A stretch of 64,000 nt of DNA from Loripinus fragilis (GCA_964019695.1 OZ026518.1:75571912-75635911); one strand, 5' to 3'; positions 9,916 through 20,330 are shown, counted from the first letter of the stretch. The notes: generated from the sequence alone by a model not told the origin. Program-made: numbers and translations.

Positions 9916-10439
9916 TTATTATGCAAATAAAAATGTGAGTGTTTAAGTAAATCTTATCTTTTGTTGGCGATTTCAGGTAAATTTAACTGATACCTCTAGG
10001 TTAGATGTAGAATATATTAAGTTAATGATTGAGACAGACCAATAGCAGATCAATAACAGACAACATGGCATATCATAAGCTGACTTCGATCAGTGCTAGA
10101 TTAGCTAGCAAAAAAGTGTGTAATTCCTTTCTATTTTGCTATCGTAGATAAAATTGTTACTTCTATCTCACTATGTGATTCCTATCATCGTCTTCCATTG
10201 CCATTTTCATCTCCAAGGAATAGCAATCTTTTACTTAATTTGTGGAAAACTGATTACTATTTACTAAAGGCAATGACCGAAATGTATAGATAAGCCTTAG
10301 ATTGAATAAATTACCGGATCGCTTTCGTCATGACCCTGTACTGACAAAAGTGTTATTACTGCCATTTCACTTTGGCAGACTTTGCACAGCTTGTCACAAG
10401 AACTGTATGCTTTAACTGAAAAATGGAAAACGATAGAAT

Positions 10440-10590
10440 GATCTCCTGTATATCCCGGGTACTCTGCACTTAGTGTCTTTTCTGAAATTGATCTAAAACC
10501 CACGAAAAAAAGCTTGACTTACCTTGATTTGATCAGAAAACCGTCATAAAAATGTGAGATTACCAATTGCGTATCACGTGATAGGCCACC
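10440..10590 (-). repeat. Second copy of the dispersed repeat at 5490
   Basis: The reverse complement carries gcagagtacccgggat, ggtaatctcacat and atcacgtgatacgc. A donor-like gtaagt (minus strand, about 10523) lies inside it. Because the sequence recurs, an exon here is not supported. Confidence 0.45.
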
Positions 10591-11070
10591 CTGTTTTAGC
10601 AACGGGAGGAAATAAAGAAAATTTGTAGCATACTACACTATGTGAGAATATGGGTAAAGTACTGAATGGAGGAGAAACCGTATACCTCAGTGGCGGACTA
10701 CGTAAAAATAAGGCCTTTGTCATTACAAAGTACAACACAGACGATCAACCCCTGCAATCAGGAAGAAGCAGACTCACATATGATTCTCCATGCAGCGATC
10801 GCATCAAGAAATGGTGTCAACAAGATCACTGTATAAGATATTCTTTATAGACAGGCAGAACATGGACACATGTCAACTTGAAATGTTTTATTTCTGTGCA
10901 TGAGCTCTCTCACAAGGTCACAGAAGAACAATAGAATATCTTGATGTGTGTCTATTGTTTGACTGGCTGTGACACTTGAAATACTTTTTGAAGTAGGAAA
11001 TAAGCCAACATATAAATTAATGATGCAGAATGCCAAAAACTTTCAACTTTCAACGACTAGGTAAACTTTA

Positions 11071-11490
11071 TGATACATTGCAATAGTTAGGTAGCCTCCA
11101 TGCGAGCTAATCAATTTTTGTGTTTTAACAACAACAGAATCTAGGGCGAAAAAAAGATACCGGTAAAATGGATTTAAGCCCCCAGTGGCTTAGGCTGCAG
11201 TCCGTTCTACGGTGGTGGTTCAGTTGTTGTTGATTTATTGTTTATTGTTACTCCCATTGTTTGTGGTGGTTCTGTGCCTGGTCCTTGTTTTGTTATTCAG
11301 TAATTTGTGTTCGTTTAGTTTTACAATCATCTTGATGGGGGAGAGAGCTGGTTGCTTTGCTTTAATTGTCTTTCTAGTGTCATTTTGCAGTAAGTGTTCT
11401 GTTACTCTTCCTTACGGTGCAGTGGGTTGGTCTGCGGTGTGTGAATGTGGTATTTGCTGATCATACTCACTTTCACTTGTTTTTTTTTAG
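11071..11490 (+). repeat. SINE-like family A copy
   Basis: It runs from tgatacattgcaatagtta through ttaagcccccagtggctta, gttgttgttgatttattg and gagagagctggttgct to gatcatactcacttt. Other copies are at 13388-13805 (+) and 29030-29500 (-). It abuts the pseudogene at 11494. Confidence 0.75.
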
Positions 11491-11493
11491 ATC

Positions 11494-11900
11494 AGGTCCA
11501 CCTACAAAAGCACAGCGACATTGCAATTCACTTTATGAAATCAGATGTGAGAAAGCTATTAAGAAAGTAAGTACCACTGAAAAGCTACCACCAACCGATA
11601 ACAGCTTTACACTGCATGTTATGCGTTGTTGTTAACTGTTACTGATCTGACGGCTTGTGGAACAGCTATTCAGGATCTTCCTGCACCTACAGAGTTTGGA
11701 TATGAATCACTTGAGGAGGCAAATGGCAGGATGGCATTTAGGCCATTAATGATGAGCCAGTCCGCTGCATCACCTGCGTTGTTGATTGATATAGTATGTA
11801 AATGTTCCAATGGACTTTGTGATGATGCATGCTCTTGTACATCAGAATGTGTGTGCAAAGCAGCAATGCTATGGGAATTACAGGGTAAAAAAATAAATCT
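11494..11900 (+). pseudogene. Relic 2 of the multi-copy family: Cys-rich C-terminal part
   Basis: The first frame reads SGPPTKAQRHCNSLYEIRCE, then KLPPTDNSFTLHVMR, and a stop at about 11633. A shifted frame starting at 11626 continues TAIQDLPAPTEFGYESLEEA, then PLMMSQSAASPALLIDIVCK and a Cys-rich end: C-K-C-x5-C-D-D-A-C-S-C-x3-C-V-C. From memory this order (LPPTxxxFxLHVxRA, then LPAPTEFG, RPLMMSQSAAxPxLL and CxC clusters reminiscent of CXC/tesmin-type domains) is the C-terminal half of the same uncharacterised family as the relics at 4718 and 49569. The frameshift and an interruption by a MITE at 11999 mark it as dead. The C-C clusters suggest a zinc-binding module. Confidence 0.6.
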
Positions 11901-11998
11901 ATCTGAACATTTTCACTGTATTTTATCTTGTGAAGATGTTGCAGAATCAGGCAATGAAAATCTGAAAAATAGAAGATGCAAAATCAGTGAAAGTGTTA

Positions 11999-12041
11999 CA
12001 TGCGCGGATCCAGAAAGTTGTGTCAGAGGGGGTCCAACAAC

Positions 12042-12073
<32 letters not shown>

Positions 12074-12319
12074 CTTTCTTTTTTTTATTTTATGAGGAGA
12101 TGGGGGATCCAAATACTACTCAACTATAAGCGACCATCATTGGTCCCGCCTGCGAAACGCCAAATAAATGGCGTTTCGCTGGCGTGTCAATAATGGCTGG
12201 CTTGGTAGTTTCATGATTTTTCAGGGGATCCGTACCAGTATTGCTGAAAAACCCTTTATTTTGTGATTTTTCAGGGGGTGTCTGGACCCCCTACCCCTAC
12301 CCCTCTGGATCTGCGCATG
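11999..12319. mobile_element. GCGCGGATCC-family MITE, full length
   Basis: It begins catgcgcggatccagaaag and ends ctctggatctgcgcatg. The central palindrome is near-complete (gcgaaacgccaaataaatgg then cgtttcgct). A T tract of about 30 bases (12043-12073) sits in one arm. It separates the relic at 11494 from the LINE fragment at 12364. Confidence 0.85.
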
Positions 12320-12363
12320 TGTTACCTCATAACGCTTCCAAATAAGTATGAATCACAAGGTCA

Positions 12364-12555
12364 GTGACAAATAAAATTCTTCATAATAATCATCCTTTGT
12401 GTTATTACTGCCATTCATATGATGAATCAATTAACCACCTTTTCTGGAGCTGTGACCATATGACATTCAACAAAAAAGTAACTGGTTGGCTGAATGACTG
12501 TTCACCAACTGAAAAATGGTTTATATTCGGTTGGGAAATAGTAAAAGCTCAATAA
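12364..12555 (+). pseudogene. LINE 3' end: zinc-binding RVT-associated domain relic
   Basis: The open frame contains LCYYCHSYDESINHLFWSCD, i.e. C-x2-C-x7-(I)NHLFW-x-C. This is the signature of the zf-RVT domain found C-terminal to reverse transcriptases of non-LTR retrotransposons. No reverse transcriptase motif is visible upstream, where a MITE intervenes. A dead 5'-truncated LINE copy is the likely origin. Confidence 0.55.
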
Positions 12556-13229
12556 AAATACTTAACTTCATACTATATATATACCAAAAATTATATCTGT
12601 TGTACTCGATGTGATCAACAGTTTACTCTTGGAGACAATTATTTCCCCGTTTAACATTGTTTTAATGACCGTCTACTATTTTAAATAGAGAAAAGTCTTT
12701 TCAAAAAGTGAAACTAGAAAAAATGTCATGCTCTGTCGTCGGGATTTTCCCCTTTTTTTCTCTTCTATTTTCACATTTGTTTTTCTTCACTCACTCTATC
12801 TTTTCTTTATTCTTTTTTTTTACTTCCTTTGTTGTTATACATTTTATATTCATGTAATACCCCATACAGTCTTTCTATCCGTTTGGGTGTGTGGAGGTAT
12901 ATGTATAATATTGCGGAACTTCAGTGGCTCGAACCCAGATGGCTCATAATATATTCTGGCTGATCGGAGCCTTTTCTTTGGTCTCAGGAGGCCCGTTTAT
13001 ATCGAAACTGGATCTGAAGGTTTATGTAATAGTTAAACTATGGGTTGTCCGCATGTACGTGGAGATAATCCACGAGCTATAGCGGGTGAATTATCTTACG
13101 CACAGGTGGACAAACATGGTATAACTATTTCTATACCACCTACATCAGTGTAGACCTTGATATTTTGTGCTAAGGTTGGTAAGGGTGGCATAAATAAAAA
13201 AATCTCTGAACGGGGTTTATCTATGACGG

Positions 13230-13805
13230 CTCTGACGTAAAGCTTTAATCGGTGGGTTGGTGCCTGATGCTTATCTGTAGCTGGACCCACCGTGGCTCAA
13301 CTTGAGGTTTTCTTTAGCTCTGACTATCTGTGAGTCATGAGCCCTTTTCTTTGTTTCATCATGGAGTGTTAATTTGATTAGAGTGTTTTCCATGATGATA
13401 CATTGCATTAGTTAGATGGCCTCCATGCGAGCTGAACATTTCTTGTACTTCAACAACAGCAGAATCTAGGGCGAAGATTTGGTACCAGTAAAATGCATTT
13501 AAGCCCCCCGGTGGCTTAGGCTGCTGTCCGTTGTAAGGCGGTGGTTCTGTTGTTGTTGACTTTTTGTTTATTGTTACTCCCATTGTGGGAGTCTGTAATT
13601 GTTCTATGTTTTGTTGTACGTTACTTTATGTCCATTCTAGTATTGCAATCATCTTGATGGGGAAGAGAGAGCTGATTGCTTTGCTTAATTTGTCTTCCTG
13701 GTGTCTTGTGATAGTTGAGCGGCTCTTCCTCGCGGTGCCACGGGGTTGTCTGCAGTTTGTGATTGTGGTATTTCTTGATCATACTCACTTACTATTTTTT
13801 TTTCA
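13230..13805 (+). repeat. SINE-like family A, longest copy with extended head
   Basis: The head contains atcggtgggttggtgcctga and ctgtgagtcatgagccc, which recur near 30040 (+) and 29470 (-). The body contains gatacattgcattagttaga, taagccccccggtggctta, cttgatggggaagagagag and ends gatcatactcacttac. A long T tract and cag follow, which mimics a splice acceptor. Confidence 0.7.
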
Positions 13806-14506
13806 GGGTTCTGGTAGGTCTTGAGCCATTGAATTTCCACTATACATAGATATGCGATTATGAATGCATATACAAACAATCCCGTGTATTTCATTTATCT
13901 ATTTTGTTTTATTTTATATAAATTATCTAATGAGGGCAAAACACATTTTGCTAATATAAAACTATTCTACATTTTGGCCCTCAGTAACACATGCAACATA
14001 TATACATAAAAATAATTTACATGACATATCTAAAATGATAAAACCTATACTACCATAAGCACAGTCATAAAATGAAATGATCGGCATGCACATAGAGGAG
14101 TGCCAAGCTTATGAACTCAGGCATCAGATAATCACTGCTCAGTCGCTCATATTCAGCAGATGGATGCAAAAAGACAACGCGTTTGGCTCCAACCCTAGCC
14201 TGGGCCCGAGCCTGAGCTGTGCATTTGGTGTAAAAAAAGGCAACTTACAGTGGAAGGGCGTATAAAACTGAAATACTTAAATCTTTGCATTGGACAAAAT
14301 ATTATTCAGGTAAGAACTAAATGGACTATTGGTATAGTCACGAGATATCACAGCAAACATTTTAGTATAGTCAAATTTTTTGGTATGACTTGACCGTTTT
14401 GGTATATTATTGTGAAGCAGTTTTTTGAGATGTTGTCAGCTCACTCTATAAAGTATTGGTGAAGTCATCTGGAGTTTGCTAATGCTTGCGAAAGCCCAAG
14501 CGTGCC
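13806..14506. other. Intergenic stretch without supported features
   Basis: AT-rich sequence. The open frame at 14077-14265 has no recognisable motif and no splice context. Confidence 0.35.
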
Positions 14507-14706
14507 CATGCGCGGATCCAGGGGGTAAAGGGGGTCCGTACACCCCCCTGGAAATAGGTTTCCTTAGAAATACTGGTACGAAACCCCCACGAGAAGCAAT
14601 TGGACCTAATGGGTCCAATTGCTTCTCGAGGGAGGTCCCTATGTGAAATACGCTAGTGACTAAAAAAATCAGGCCCCTCCGACCGAATTTTCTTGATCCA
14701 CGCGTA
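14507..14706. mobile_element. Short GCGCGGATCC-family derivative with a different central palindrome
   Basis: The ends match the family (catgcgcggatccaggggg ... cttgatccacgcgta), but the centre is another palindrome, gagaagcaattggacc / ggtccaattgcttctcg. This is a related element whose core has been swapped. Confidence 0.7.
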
Positions 14707-14848
14707 TTGTCAATATCAACTGGGCAGTTTGGCAGTATTGAAACCGTAATTGATATCCTGAATAGGCCATGCACTATAGCGTTAAATTATTAAAGCTACA
14801 CGTCTCTGGTACATTTAACGCGCCGAATCCCGTTATCTTGTCCTCCAG

Positions 14849-14941
14849 GTCTGGACCTTTGGTCAAATATTTCCGGAAGTACTTCACTATGTACGGAAAT
14901 TACGAAGACAATTAGCATGTGAAGTTGTCAAGTGGTGTTGA
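14849..14941 (+). other. Orphan coding-like segment after an acceptor-like site
   Basis: After tgtcctccag the frame reads VWTFGQIFPEVLHYVRKLRR then QLACEVVKWC and a TGA. The composition looks protein-like and phase 0, but there is no AATAAA nearby and no partner exon in the window. It could be a terminal exon of an unseen transcript, a pseudogene scrap or chance. Confidence 0.2.
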
Positions 14942-15029
14942 AGAAATCCTTTGAACGAGTAATGGAATAGAAACAGGCGTGTGCGATGCAGATGTTTGTG
15001 GAATACACGCCTAACGTTATGCAGTCTCG

Positions 15030-15122
15030 AGCCACTGTCGGCCTGCCAACGAAACGCCATTCGGATGGCGTTTCGCTAGCGGGCCGATAGTAGCCCGCTT
15101 TTATATGATTGCTGGATCTGTG
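15030..15122. mobile_element. Core fragment of the GCGCGGATCC MITE
   Basis: Only the palindromic core survives: gaaacgccattcggatggcg, then tttcgct, with the flanking gcctgcc / gggccgatagtagcccgc arms. Confidence 0.65.
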
Positions 15123-15355
15123 GAATTGCAATAATGTGCTAGGGTCAAGTTTGTTGTATTTGAACAGCGAGTGTATCCGGGCAGTGGCAATTGGGCAAGC
15201 TCATGAGATTTTGGTACCAATAGTCATTCTGTATATGTGCATTCACTGCCGCCTTAGTGGGACTAGATGCCAAAAGATTGGCCTGGACCTTGATTTACAT
15301 ACCTTCTATGTGTCCGTGAGCAGCAGAGGATGGGGTGATAAGTTCCAAAATCTCA

Positions 15356-15622
15356 TTGGCATAGCGCCCATTAGGCAGGTTACGCACGTGCGTAATAAAA
15401 ATAGTAACATTCAAGGGAGGTCACTTAATGTGATAAAAGTGATTTTCCATACTATAAGTAACTGCTCATAAAGGAAAGAATTCGCTCCCTCTGGGAGCAA
15501 ATTCTTTCCTTTTAGAGAAGTTGCCATTTTGAAAAAGGGATGCAATTGAAGAGAATCATTGCTTGATCCAGTAGTCTCCCTTTGGTGTGCGTAACTTTTT
15601 CAGCGTTCATGCTACGCCATTG
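15356..15622. mobile_element. Hairpin MITE upstream of gene 2
   Basis: The terminal repeats pair: ttggcatagcgcccatta ... gttacgcac on the left against gtgcgtaac ... cgttcatgctacgccattg on the right. The centre is a near-perfect hairpin, aaaggaaagaattcgctccc / gggagcaaattctttcctttt. A truncated second copy lies at 62690-62830. It ends about 230 bp upstream of the gene 2 start codon. Confidence 0.75.
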
Positions 15623-15851
15623 AAAGCTTAATTTTTACGAGTCATTTTTTTGCATTTTCGCAGCTTTAAAATAAACCTGGACCATTGATGAGAGGGCGCA
15701 TGTGCAGGTTTAATCTTGTTCCACATCGTCTGTAAATGTTTGTGTTTGGGTCGAATACACCCGCTGCTCGAAGTACCAGACTTACACTAGCACACGAGAC
15801 TGTGTTATATCCGAATCCGCCGTTGTGTTTATAGAGACAAAGTTCAGAATC

Positions 15852-15924
15852 ATGGAAATTATAGGATTTAATAACGTTATTCTGATCTTCATTGTGATAT
15901 TTTCATGTTCTTTTCTGACAAAAG
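15852..15924 (+). CDS. Gene 2 exon 1: signal peptide of a six-LDLa protein
   Basis: ATG at 15852 has A at -3 and G at +4, a good animal start context. The exon encodes MEIIGFNNVILIFIVIFSCS then FLTK, a typical signal peptide: short polar N-terminus, about 13 hydrophobic residues, cleavage expected near residues 20-25. It ends at gtaaga in phase 1 and joins in frame to the LDLa exon at 16232, completing a Gly codon. Joined to six LDLa exons it predicts a secreted, calcium-binding modular protein of 277 residues if the stop just after exon 7 is used. No TATA box was convincing upstream. The upstream frame holds stops, so an N-terminal extension in this exon is not possible. Confidence 0.72.
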
Positions 15925-16231
15925 GTAAGAAAAAAAACTGCATGCTAAAGTTTAAAAGTATAAGCGGACAAAGATCAAAAGTAAATGGTGCATCCACGCA
16001 AACTGAGCATAGTTTTCTCTCTTTGAGCCTTTAAGTCATACATGTACAGTATGTCGTTACGCCCTCTTAACTAGAGTCCTGATAATGTATTCAAATACTG
16101 ATTCTAGGTTGACCACGAACGAGTTTATGGTAAGGTATTCTATCTGAAATACTTTTGCATTGGTAAAACCTTGAACACCTTCTTTATTTAGAAACGTTTG
16201 AAGGCCTACGTCGTTTTTGTCCTTATTTAAG

Positions 16232-16351
16232 GTGTGGAATCATGCGGCGTGGATCAGTTTACCTGCGTCGACACAGGGGGCTGTATTCCAATAGGATGGC
16301 AATGTGATGGGCAAGATGATTGTGGAGACCAATCTGACGAAGAAAACTGTG
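16232..16351 (+). CDS. Gene 2 exon 2: LDLa repeat 1
   Basis: This 120-bp phase 1-1 exon encodes residues 25-65. The six cysteines are C29, C36, C42, C49, C55 and C64. The core [20 protein letters not shown] has the Trp, two Asp and the D-E pair that bind calcium in LDL-receptor class A modules. The acceptor is ttatttaag and the donor gtaggt. A MITE begins only 23 bp into the following intron. LDLa modules bind basic patches of ligands or lipoproteins (known of the family); the partner here is unknown. Confidence 0.92.
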
Positions 16352-16373
16352 GTAGGTCAACCCTTTTTGTACT

Positions 16374-16706
16374 CATGCGCGGATCCAGAGGGGGTGACAG
16401 GGGCCGGACACCCTGAAAATTTACAAAAATATAAGATTTTTTAGCAATGCTGGTCCAGATCCCCTGAAAAATCGCAAAGCTACCAAGTCAGCATTCAATA
16501 ATGGGCCATAATCGGCCCGCCAGCGAAACGCCATTTAAATGGCGTTTCGCTCGCGGGCCAAGGATGGCCCCACTTTTAGTGGTTTTTGGATCCACTCCCC
16601 ACTCATCAAGGATAAAAAGTTTAAAAAAATGTAAAAAAACAAAAAAAAATAAACAGTTGTACCCCCCCCCCCCCCCCCCCGACAGAACTTTCTGGATCCG
16701 CGCATG
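16374..16706. mobile_element. GCGCGGATCC MITE just inside gene 2 intron 2
   Basis: The ends are catgcgcggatccagaggg and tttctggatccgcgcatg. The core includes the perfect palindrome agcgaaacgccatttaaatg followed by gcgtttcgct. A poly-C tract of about 20 bases (16660-16680) sits in the right arm. It starts 23 bp after the exon 2 splice donor. Confidence 0.88.
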
Positions 16707-16837
16707 GTACTGATGGATATTTTCCCATACACATTGATGCAACAAGGATCGCATGGTCCATTATATATTCTGAGGGGTCAAAGGCTATATTTTCCATAAC
16801 AAATCGCATTTCTGTCCATATCTATCGTTTATGTTTG

Positions 16838-17032
16838 TTTGATTAGATTCTTTACGTCCCAGTCAACATTTTTTTCAGTTATGTAGAGACGGGTCTTCCT
16901 GGGCTTGACCATTGCTAAGCAAGGATAAATGTGTTTTGCTCAAGGACACAACACAGTGGCGCCGGTGAGGCACGAACCCGCGGCCCCTCGGTGTCGAGTC
17001 AAGTTTTCTACCACTGAGCCACTCTGCTCCCT
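16838..17032 (-). repeat. tRNA-derived SINE, minus strand, copy 1
   Basis: Reading the minus strand, gagtggctcagtggtagaa (A box) is followed by gcgggttcgtgcctc (B box), then ttgtgtccttgagcaaaac and cccaggaagacccgtctc, ending in gggacgtaaagaatc. The same order recurs at 32690-32878. The block gtgtccttgagcaa is similar to the conserved post-tRNA region of metazoan SINEs I know. Confidence 0.8.
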
Positions 17033-17214
17033 AGATATCGTTTATGTCTTAGCAAACAGTGAATACCATGGTAAATGCCACGTTCTGTGGAACTTCAACT
17101 TGGTCTTCACCGTTCGCTTAAGTGCCCATTTATGACGTTAAGCCATGCCTGATCTTGATTCAAACTGTTTGACACTCTGTTGGTACTCACGAAATAATTT
17201 TTCGAAAAAGTTGA

Positions 17215-17325
17215 TTTTGATTTTCAAAACAAAAAGTATGTAAAATTACGCATTAGGCAATTGCCTAACGAGTACATTTACATACTTGCCTAATGGGTAA
17301 TTTTACATACTTGTTTGTCGTCTGC
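17215..17325. repeat. Inverted repeats of 'aagtatgtaaaattacg'
   Basis: Three related segments (aagtatgtaaaattacg, acatttacatacttgcc, aattttacatacttg) around attaggcaattgcctaa form alternative hairpins. Likely the core of a decayed MITE; tcgtctgctaaat next to it links it to the ttaactctttgcc family. Confidence 0.5.
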
Positions 17326-17786
17326 TAAATTTTTTGCAAGAGAGTTAAAGATGCTAACACGAATTCATTGTCCAATGTTAATGGTGCTCGCGCTTGATGA
17401 AATAAAACTTTTTGGTGTCACCTACAAATTATCAAGAAACCAAGAAAGTTTTGACATGTCATGGGAATCGCTATCTGGCAGACAGGCCCCTTGAAGTATC
17501 AAGCATTTTTTTTTTAAAAAAAAAAGATACTCATAAAAATGTCGTCCGTCTTCGTCCTGATTAACGCTTTCCTTTATTCTTACCGGGTGAATTACGTTTG
17601 AGCAGAAATCATACAGTGACGGAGTATGAAATGAGCGGAGATCCATACAGTCAAAAGAGCGGATTTTATAAATGATTTAAATGAGCGAATTTTCCAGGTA
17701 ATGACCTTTAGAGTATTCACTCAGTTGTATATTACCTGTAAAGGCCAATATTGCTCAGTGCTTAATAAGTAATTGAGAGCGCATTA

Positions 17787-17985
17787 CAGTGGTGGATCCA
17801 AAGGGGGTTCAGGGGGTTCCCCGCTATTAAATATCCTATTAAAATGAAATAATTTGGTCTCAGTGAGACCAAATTATTTCATTTTCATGGGATATTTAAG
17901 ATAAATGAGACAAAATCAGCAAAGCGAACCCCAACACCTTTATACATATGGACCCCATTTCCAGGAATCCTAAATTCGCCCCTGC
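17787..17985. mobile_element. Palindromic element with GGTCTCAGTGAGACC core, copy 1
   Basis: The centre is tttggtctcagtgagaccaa, extended outward as matching aaatgaaataa / ttatttcattt arms. The left end cagtggtggatccaaaggg resembles the GCGCGGATCC family end. A second copy at 30135-30350 is nearly identical in the palindrome and in aaaatcagcaaagcg. Confidence 0.8.
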
Positions 17986-18131
17986 ATCTATACCTGGAAA
18001 ATTCGCTCATTTGAATGATTTAAGCATTAGCTCTTTTGCCTTATGGTCCTCCGCTCTTTCGTAAAAATAAATCTGCTCTTTCGTATTATAAATATGGATC
18101 CGCTCAAACATAAATCTCCCATTCTTACCAG

Positions 18132-18254
18132 GAGCTGGTGTTCGCACGTGCCTCACCAATCAGTTCGACTGTGGTGGTGGATCGTGTATTCCACAAGCCT
18201 GGACATGTGATGGCGCAAAGGACTGTGGGAACGGAGCAGACGAAGACAATTGTG
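18132..18254 (+). CDS. Gene 2 exon 3: LDLa repeat 2
   Basis: A 123-bp phase 1-1 exon after ttcttaccag, ending before gtatgt. It encodes residues 65-105, including [20 protein letters not shown] then [17 protein letters not shown]. All six Cys are present (C71, C78, C83, C90, C96, C105) and the calcium ligands W, D, D and D-E are kept. The usual D-x-S-D-E is N-G-A-D-E here. It is the closest relative of exon 4 (VRTC-x-T-x-QFDCG shared), pointing to a tandem exon duplication. Confidence 0.92.
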
Positions 18255-18342
18255 GTATGTTCTCTCCTGCTTTTTTAGAATGATTTGTATAAAGCATAAT
18301 ATTTTCGGGCTTTGAAACTAAAATTACAACCAAAAATATATA

Positions 18343-19214
18343 TATACGTGGGTCATCCAATAAAGAATGAGACTTTTCTATAGTACAGTGAATTTACATG
18401 CTAGACTTATGAAATCTCGTTCAAAGCTAGCATGTCTTTTTGGCTATTCACATGAACCATAGGCAAACATCCGTGGCCGGCTCAGTATAGGTGGTCACCA
18501 TGGCAACAGGTTAAAATTTATAAGTTATTTTTCTATGAATACTTGTATATCCTCATGCAATATATCTATAACCAAATCAAGAAAGTAATGTTTCAGAGTC
18601 TTGCGCTGTTTCCATGGAAACAAAGCTTAAAAAATCAGGGTTTTTAGAAAAAACTGGTATTTTCCACTGACAGCATGACTTAAAACGTTAATATCAAATA
18701 GTCGAAGGCAATTTAAGTGAACATGGTTCTGTTCATCTATACCTAATTACAATCAGCTGCACGTAGCGATACATTTTGTGGGATATCCTTCACTAACATA
18801 GTTACCATAGCGACGCAAAGTAGAGTGTTTATAAAAAAATCGAGGAAATCGGTTGCTAGGCAACCAAAATAAAGGTTATGCATAATATGCTCTTGTTTCA
18901 TTCCATTTTATGTAACACAAAGATTGTTCAGTAGAAAAAATGATATCAAGAGGTTGAATGTTATTTATGAGCGAAAATAAATAAAGTTGATTTACTGTGG
19001 GTATGCAAACAACAGTGTAAACGTGGCCATGCATATTCAAGTCCTTCCACAAAACATTCCGTTGCTATGGCAACTGATCAATCACAAGCATATTGTTTAT
19101 ACTCCTGAATTGCTAAGATGTTATACTATTAGTATGGTGAATTTTAACTAAATACACACACAGATTTTCTAACTATGAAGAAAGTCTCATTCTTTATTGG
19201 ATGACCATCGTATA
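18343..19214. mobile_element. Non-autonomous mariner-like element carrying four X-box motifs
   Basis: The left end tatacgtgggtcatccaata and right end tattggatgaccatcgtata are inverted repeats that continue inward as aagaatgagactttt / aaagtctcattctt. TA or TATA at both outer ends fits mariner-type insertion. The roughly 870-bp interior has no open frame. It contains four motifs matching the RFX X-box: GTCACCATGGCAAC (18494-18507), GTTACCATAGCGAC (18801-18814), GGTTGCTAGGCAACC (18851-18865) and GTTGCTATGGCAAC (19061-19074). It lies 88 bp downstream of the exon 3 donor. Confidence 0.8.
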
Positions 19215-19221
19215 TAATATG

Positions 19222-19410
19222 GAAGCTTCTATTTACAATTGACTGTCAATAGCCAAAAAACGTTAAAATGGCTATTTACAGTTGACTGTCAATAGCCAAA
19301 AAACGTTAAAGTGGCTATTTACAGTCAACTGTCAATAGCAAAAAATGTTAAAGTGGTTGTTACAGTCAACTGTCAATAGCGATTTTAACGGTTTTTTGGC
19401 TATTTACAGA
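19222..19410 (+). repeat. Tandem repeat of about 53 bp, four diverged units
   Basis: The unit is ggctatttacagttgactgt then caatagccaaaaaacgttaa. The last unit is partly inverted (aacggttttttggctattta). Each unit contains the near-palindrome agttgactgtcaa. It lies directly between two transposon copies. Confidence 0.8.
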
Positions 19411-19471
19411 TTAATCAGATATTTTCAATGATGTTGACTTAATATTCGAATTCTCGATGAACATTTTCAAA

Positions 19472-20330
19472 TATACTTAACGCCAGTAAAAACGCAACTT
19501 TTAGAGTATAACCTTACTTGAGATTTAATGCTATTTTATCATTCTAACATAATAAAAGCATAACACTATGGTCGCGATATCAAGCTGATACTCCTTTGGT
19601 GCAGATAAAGCAGTCCAGATAAGCCAGGCTGTATTTTTTGATAAAGGGACACAACCCGAACTTCGACACAAAAACTGCAAAATCACCTTATTAATCTGGA
19701 TATCAGATCTTCATTATGAATGGCTCTTTTGGATTCAAACTTTCGGAAAATCTCAACATTGCTCTACTTTCTATGAATAGGCAGCAATTTTTTTGTCTTG
19801 ACGTTTTGAGCCTCAAAATGGTCATCAAAGTTTCAGCATGAAAACCGGAAGTTAACAAAAATGCGACACTTTCGACGGTAAATATTGCGAGAAATGATAA
19901 CCATGGGTTATGACCTTACAACTTACGTATGCCAATCTTTAAATGATTCAGTTTTATTGAAGCTTTAGTGATTTCTCAAATTTTGGGGAAATTTCACGAA
20001 AAAATGAAATTTAAAACATAAATTTTAGGTCCTTCCAACAAAGTAAATTTTGTGTTGTAAGCCGTTTTATTGTTTGTTTGAGTGAAACGCAGTACTTGCA
20101 TGCTGAAATTTAATAAAATTTCAAGATTTAATATGGTTACCAAAAAATTTGATGAATTTGTCATTTTTCACCAAAATTTTTGGCAGAAGTGTGCAATTGA
20201 GCCCAAGTTTCGGTAAAACGTTCTCCTACGTTAGGGACGTTTGTTAGTATAAAGACAAAGTGTATCAAGCTGATATTTATAGGAAAAATAACACTTGTAC
20301 CAGTTGCGTTTTTAATGGCTTTAAGTATAT
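19472..20330. mobile_element. Non-autonomous DNA transposon, about 860 bp
   Basis: Left end tatacttaacgccagtaaaa then acgcaact; right end agttgcgttt then ttaatggctttaagtata. These pair as imperfect inverted repeats of about 27 bp. No coding potential was seen inside. Confidence 0.7.

Noticed and set aside
10297..10503. Minus-strand exon with a Cys-rich stretch (SSCDKLCKVC)
   Set aside because: Splice-like sites exist at both sides, but part of the region is a dispersed repeat also found at 5490, and no partner exons were seen.
13790..13815. Splice acceptor (T tract plus cag) at 13806
   Set aside because: It is the tail of a SINE-like copy and no open coding frame follows.
16374..16713. Overlapping small frames on both strands with poly-Pro or poly-Gly
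   Set aside because: They come from the MITE and its poly-C tract.
18160..18360. Minus-strand open frame over LDLa exon 3
   Set aside because: It is the antisense shadow of a confident exon; the same applies to frames opposite exons 4 to 6.
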